DNA of 64,000 bases. It comes from Pohlia nutans (taxonomy: Eukaryota > Streptophyta > Bryopsida > Bryales > Mniaceae). Each line of letters starts with the position of its first letter. The first letter of the stretch is position 1. The DNA lies in assembly GCA_022496805.1 (NCBI GenBank), contig CM040092.1, positions 21,842,113 to 21,906,112 on the forward strand, written 5' to 3'. The position numbers and the translations under genes were made by a program. Below are positions 58,508-64,000 of this stretch, piece by piece. Under the pieces are notes generated by a model that ran no database searches, had not been told where the DNA came from, and saw only the letters and a program-made list of their open reading frames with translations.

Positions 58508-60246
58508 GTGAGTTTGGTATATTTGTATCCTTTGTTGCACGGTCATGCGGTTTTTATGGAACCCACGGGCGTGTCTTACTCGAAGATCCCACAGCAAAGC
58601 ACTTGGCTTTATTAATCCGGGTGGCGGATTTTGTGAACGATGCAGGATGGAATTTAGGAGAACCTCGAACATCTGCCCGGCCACTACTTCCTTTGTGGTC
58701 CTTTTTGAAGATAGGTCATTATCGCAGACAACTTCACCTGATTTTTTGAATTCAATTCCAAAAGGTTTCATATTTATATATGTGCAGAAGACATCAGTAA
58801 CGACAATGTGACAATGTTTCAGAATTCACACACATGGGTAAATTTGAAAGTCTAAATGCACATTCCGGAAAACAATAAATACCTCGTGCATACGGCTTTC
58901 TGTGGCAGCAAATCCGTGGAAGCTTCATTTTTTCCTTGGAGTACTTTTCAAGTATTGTAGACCCTAAATGTCTAATTTGCACCAATAATCCTGCATCATT
59001 CAATCATCCTTGGATTGGAAGCATTTATTGAATCGCACCTGCAATGTCGAAAGTTAGAATGCTAATATCCAAACTATGAATTACACTCGGAATCATTTCT
59101 TGCACGAGATCGATTCCACAAAGGGCACAAACACTAAAACCCCAAGGTGGACTATAATGAGCTCGCCAAACTTACAAAGATCAATACCCAAATCCAAAAA
59201 ATGCAATTTCACTTCAAATTCCAAGTTTGTCAATGATAAGAGATAAGCAAACTTTGCGCGGATATAATGTACCTCTGGATGCCGAATCTACCATAATGAG
59301 TGCTTCACTAAAAACATCTTCATACAAACTCTGATCCCATCTAATTTGTTTTACAAGACCTCACCTAAATACTGTAATGCAAGCTTCAAACAGAACGAAC
59401 TTGGCAGCTCCATCTCCTTGTGTGACATCACTGTAACCAAAACCACTGGGTATAAGGGGCTCGGTGCAATGTTCTCATCCTACTGCAATAGTCTTCTCCC
59501 TTATGAAAGGTAACACAACAAATGATTTTGAAACACTAAATGATCTTGCGGCATTGTCATTGAAAGACCCTTTTTACGGGAAAATCTGAGAGATTCACAT
59601 TTCTATGTTTCAGTGTTGTAGTGTTTCAACGTTTTGATGTCGTTCATTTACAGTGACCTGAATTTTGAATTAGGAATGTACATGAAGGAGATCAAAAAGC
59701 AAACTGAAATCAATAATTGAAATTGGGCTCTTTGAATTTTTCGGTGAACATTAAGTATGTCATATCGAGGCTTTCTTCTATCCAATTTAATTCAACCCCG
59801 AACCAACATGTGCAATGTTCTTCGACCATTCTGTTGATATAAAAATTTAGCTCTAACTTAATAATAGTGAAATTTGAAACCATGAACCCGGAACACTATT
59901 GGCAATCACCAAAATACTTCACGAGTGGACGACCGCTGAATCAACAGATTTTATTGCAAGAAGAGTGGAAACTTACATGACAACAATTTGGTCTTGGCAC
60001 ACAATCTCGTCGCACCTGCATAAATACAACCAATTTTTGAAGTTTTGGTGCACCACACATAGTTTAATTGCAATTCAGAAACCCTCAACCCGATTATGTA
60101 AATGTGAAACCCTAATCACAAAATTCTTGAGAATCACATTCAACAATGAACAGTGGGCCAAGAAAAAAAAATTCAGACCAATTTGATCACAATCTGGAGC
60201 TCAAATTATGTTTCCACGAGCAAGTGTGGCTTACATTCAAATAATT
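58508..60246. other. Gene-free interior of the inverted duplication
   Basis: No further exon could be placed. Open frames on both strands at 58466-58811 overlap each other and carry no recognised domain. Confidence 0.4.
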
Positions 60247-60745
60247 TAATTCCTTCAAACGTCATGAATTGATTTTCTAAGAATTTTATTGCACAAACAG
60301 TGAACCCTACAACAATATTTCAATGTTTCAACAATCAATGTTTCAGTGTTTCAACTTTCAATGTTTCAGTGTTTCAATTTTGAATGTTTCATTGTTTCAA
60401 GATTTAGCGTTTTTGAGATTTATTTGAGCGTTTAAAACCACGAATCATTGGCCATTTAGAAGCGTTGTGGCAATACCTTGCCGATGTGCATTTTTTCACC
60501 AGGAAACAATGGTGAAGTTCAAGGTGAACGATGTAGAGCAAGACTTACAACATTGACTAGTTGGATGCAAGGGATGGGAACGTCCAGCAAGAGAAACAAC
60601 ACGTCACCAACGGCTACAATTTGGAAAGAATACGAGAGCCATTTTCAATTACCCATACCTGATGGAGAATTCAATGACGGGCAAGCGACATGCGAAGGAA
60701 TTGGCAGGCGCAAAGGTTGTCGACGGATTCTCCCACCGCAACGCG
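60247..60745 (-). repeat. Right arm of the 3.3-kb inverted duplication
   Basis: Complement of 57481-57797, interrupted by about 178 bp (60477-60654) that contains the beginning of the DUF4419 relic. By eye about 90% identical outside that segment. Confidence 0.82.
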
Positions 60746-60956
60746 ACTCATCGCCAACAACTTGGGCACCAAGAATCCACTCTTGGCAGCAGTCTACCTC
60801 TCCTTCGGCCACCACCTCTTGCTAACCCTAACTCCGGACGCCATCTGGAACACAATCATACAAAGCGTCTCAACTCACGTTTCCAAAGACCCGGAGGAGC
60901 ACCGCCACGCCTTCGTGAGCCACCAGGGGAAGGAACGACAAACTGATGATGCATAG
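60509..60956 (+). pseudogene. DUF4419-like relic
   Basis: An ATG at 60509 opens MVKFKVNDVEQDLQH, meets TGA at 60554-60556, and resumes LVGCKGWERPARETT up to AGAKVVD. After a frameshift near 60740 another frame reads LIANNLGTKNPLLAAVYLSF, then LTLTPDAIWNTIIQSVSTHV and EEHRHAFVSHQGKE. The NPLLAAVY / LTPDAIWNTI-Q / EE-R--FVSH-GK pattern is that of DUF4419, a family of unknown function found in fungi, bacteria and some plants. The frame ends early at 60956. The stop, the shift and the truncation mark it as dead. Its 5' half is partly repeated, inverted, at 57481-57570. Confidence 0.65.
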
Positions 60957-61452
60957 TGCGCTAGGGCTCCGACAAAACACTACCACAAGTATTAGCCGCA
61001 AGTGATGACCAAAAACTTGAAACCCTAATTCTCGACAGTGTATGGTGGATCCCACCATTTGCCCCGTAATGGGTCATGAGTGGCATGAGGCATGGACGCA
61101 TGGATGCATCGGTGATTTACCAAAACACTGCGAAACACTAGTGTGGTTGAATTACAGTGTTTTTAGACAGCTGTATATATATTTCTTACTGTAGACTCCC
61201 GGCGAGGTGAAAAGGGGCATCTGGCCCTCTGTCAGATTGGCGTTGAAAATTGAAACGCATTAATGAGCTACATAAGATGTAGAAAACACCTCATATCACT
61301 TGTCAAGAGGCCCTTTTGTATCATGCGTTCCATTTTAAGCTAATTGGTCCTAAGCCCATCACTTCAGGCAAAGAAAATCCTTCATGATCTTCCATCACGT
61401 GTCAACGATGCGTTGAATAGTACTTGACATGGGAATTGCAGCCTGAAGTTCA

Positions 61453-62371
61453 TTAACCGCTAAATTTTTGAGCGACCATATTCTGGTCGTTCCACTTTTT
61501 GGGCAGCCTCCAGGGACCTCATATTTTTAATATTTTCAATGAAATTTTCAGTGTAGCTTCCAAAAACTACACTCTACATGTCGCACTTCGTTTCATGTCA
61601 TTCCGATAAGTATTGCAAAAGTTATAAGCATTTGAAGTTTTTGAAGCGAGATCGGGCAGCAAGAATTTTTTTATTTTTTACTCTTTTTCAAAATTTCTTT
61701 TTTTGATTCATGATTGGTTAATCTTTATCTACAAATGAAGCTTTAAATGTACCCATTTTGAGCAATGGGATAAAAGTTATGAGGAGATCTGTTTTTTGGG
61801 CAGTTTGGACAAAAAAAACTTTGAAGCTCATTTCTAAACTCAATTTTCAATAATTTTTAATGAAATAAAAGGCACTAGGTGAAGATTTCCAAGTACAACA
61901 TTCTCACCGTTAAGATTGACATTTTACAATTCCATGTCAAACTTATTAATGATTTTCTTTTTCCTTTCACTTTGTACCCACTTCTAGTAATTGTTTTATG
62001 AAAAAATTAATATGAGCTTTTTTCTTACAAGATTTTATATTTGAAGACTTAACTCAATTGTTAACATGGCCTTGCCATTCATTGAATTTCTAACCCATTC
62101 AAAAAAAAGATATTAATTTCTGAAGTTCAGATTTGTCACCGGATTGAACCCCAAAAAATCTACTTTTGCAACTTTGATCCTTATAATCTAAGAATCTAAT
62201 GGTCATTTTGCTCTCAAATTTTGTGCTCACATGAAAATTCAAGTTGGGTATTAGATCTTACGGTTAAATGATGAAAAAACTAAAAAACATATGATTTCTT
62301 CTGCAACTTCCAAATGCTGCGTTTTTCATGGTTTTTTGTGAGAATACGGTCCTGGTCCTTTAGGGGGTTAA
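61453..62371 (+). mobile_element. piggyBac-like non-autonomous element, 0.9 kb
   Basis: TTAACCGCTAAATTTTTGAG on the left; the reverse complement of the right end is TTAACCCCCTAAAGGACCAG. TTAA at both ends. No transposase frame. 60957-61452 is gene-free. Confidence 0.72.
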
Positions 62372-62755
62372 CTTGTTGCCAAACGTTTACAAATCCATCA
62401 GTTGTAACAAGTCCCAGTTGAAACAAATTTACAACTGTTGCTCAGGGACTCTGTCCGAGGGAGATGAGAGAAGTTCAGATATCAAATGCCAGTGCATATC
62501 ACCAAACATAACATGCCACGCTACAAATGATGTCCTAATTTCATAAACCAAAATGTCTACAACCTTCAAATGTATAAACCAAACAAGTCATAGTGAGACA
62601 TTTTGGAAAATTTTGTGACAAGGATTACAGCACATAAATGAAGGAAGTTTCTTCGTAATACATAGGAAGTGGTTTACTTTCATCTCCACCAGAGAAACTA
62701 TACCTCCTATCAACTTATATGACACAGGTTATGGTAGCTCAATATGAAAAAGAAC

Positions 62756-63847
<1,092 letters not shown>

Positions 63848-64000
63848 CTGGAGTTCATGAAGAGATAGAAACTGTGACTTGATGATACAGAAACCAGTGA
63901 TTTTTTTGTCGCTAATTTTACCCAGTAATTTTGGGCTGGCTAATTGATACAAATGATTTTTGGAAAAAAAGAAAAGAACAATATCCAGCTTTCCTACATG

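Noticed and set aside
58466..58811. Overlapping 101- and 88-codon frames on opposite strands
   Set aside because: Neither shows a domain, and the minus-strand frame conflicts with the phase-compatible plus-strand exon at 58470-58507.
57481..60745. Mutator-like element with long terminal inverted repeats
   Set aside because: The outer right boundary lies inside the DUF4419 relic and the 9-bp flanks differ, so an inverted duplication fits better.

Overview
This is a nuclear window from a land plant. Genes are split by introns with GT..AG borders, intergenic DNA is AT-rich and full of small inverted-repeat elements, and the proteins are plant families. These include a plant-type MABP1/WDR62 WD40 protein, a plant-type BTB/POZ protein, a formin FH1-FH2 segment and cytosolic ribosomal protein eL8. 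A divergent pair of secreted DUF3455 proteins and the mix of relic genes lean towards a seed-free plant such as a moss. That is inference; no organelle, rDNA or other diagnostic marker is present.

Layout: 0.2-0.9 kb holds a dead FCP1/HAD-phosphatase-like exon. 1-13 kb is a gene-free belt of non-autonomous elements: CACTA-type MITEs with visible 3-bp target duplications, Stowaway-like MITEs, a tRNA-derived SINE head and piggyBac-like MITEs. 13.4-20.5 kb carries two divergently transcribed DUF3455 genes, one intronless and one with a MITE-bearing intron. 20.5-24.7 kb is more MITEs. 24.8-37.9 kb (minus) is a complete MABP1/WDR62-type gene. I could join 22 coding exons in phase, giving about 1527 residues; only the first coding exon is uncertain. 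Its introns host at least six small elements and a four-unit tandem repeat. 38-43.7 kb has no gene and two piggyBac-like elements. 43.7-45.1 kb is a single-exon BTB/POZ gene.

From 46 kb to 61 kb the window changes character. It holds tandem duplications, an orphan formin exon and, directly behind it, a higher-order array of 60-bp palindromes. After these come relics of a CACTA transposase N-terminus and a SET-domain gene, a 179-bp tandem repeat, a new-looking 368-bp terminal-inverted-repeat element, 33-bp and 51-bp coding-like repeats rich in TGACT/AGTCA, and a large inverted duplication around an unidentified exon pair and a DUF4419 relic. 62.7-63.9 kb is the 3' part of an eL8 (RPL7A) gene running off the right edge.

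The live genes do not form a pathway; they are unrelated neighbours. The most unusual feature is the palindromic higher-order repeat at 49.3-50.1 kb. Next come the SET/transposase relic pair and the piggyBac-like family with TTAA, TTAT and CTAG flanks. All homology statements come from reading motifs by eye; no database search was run.
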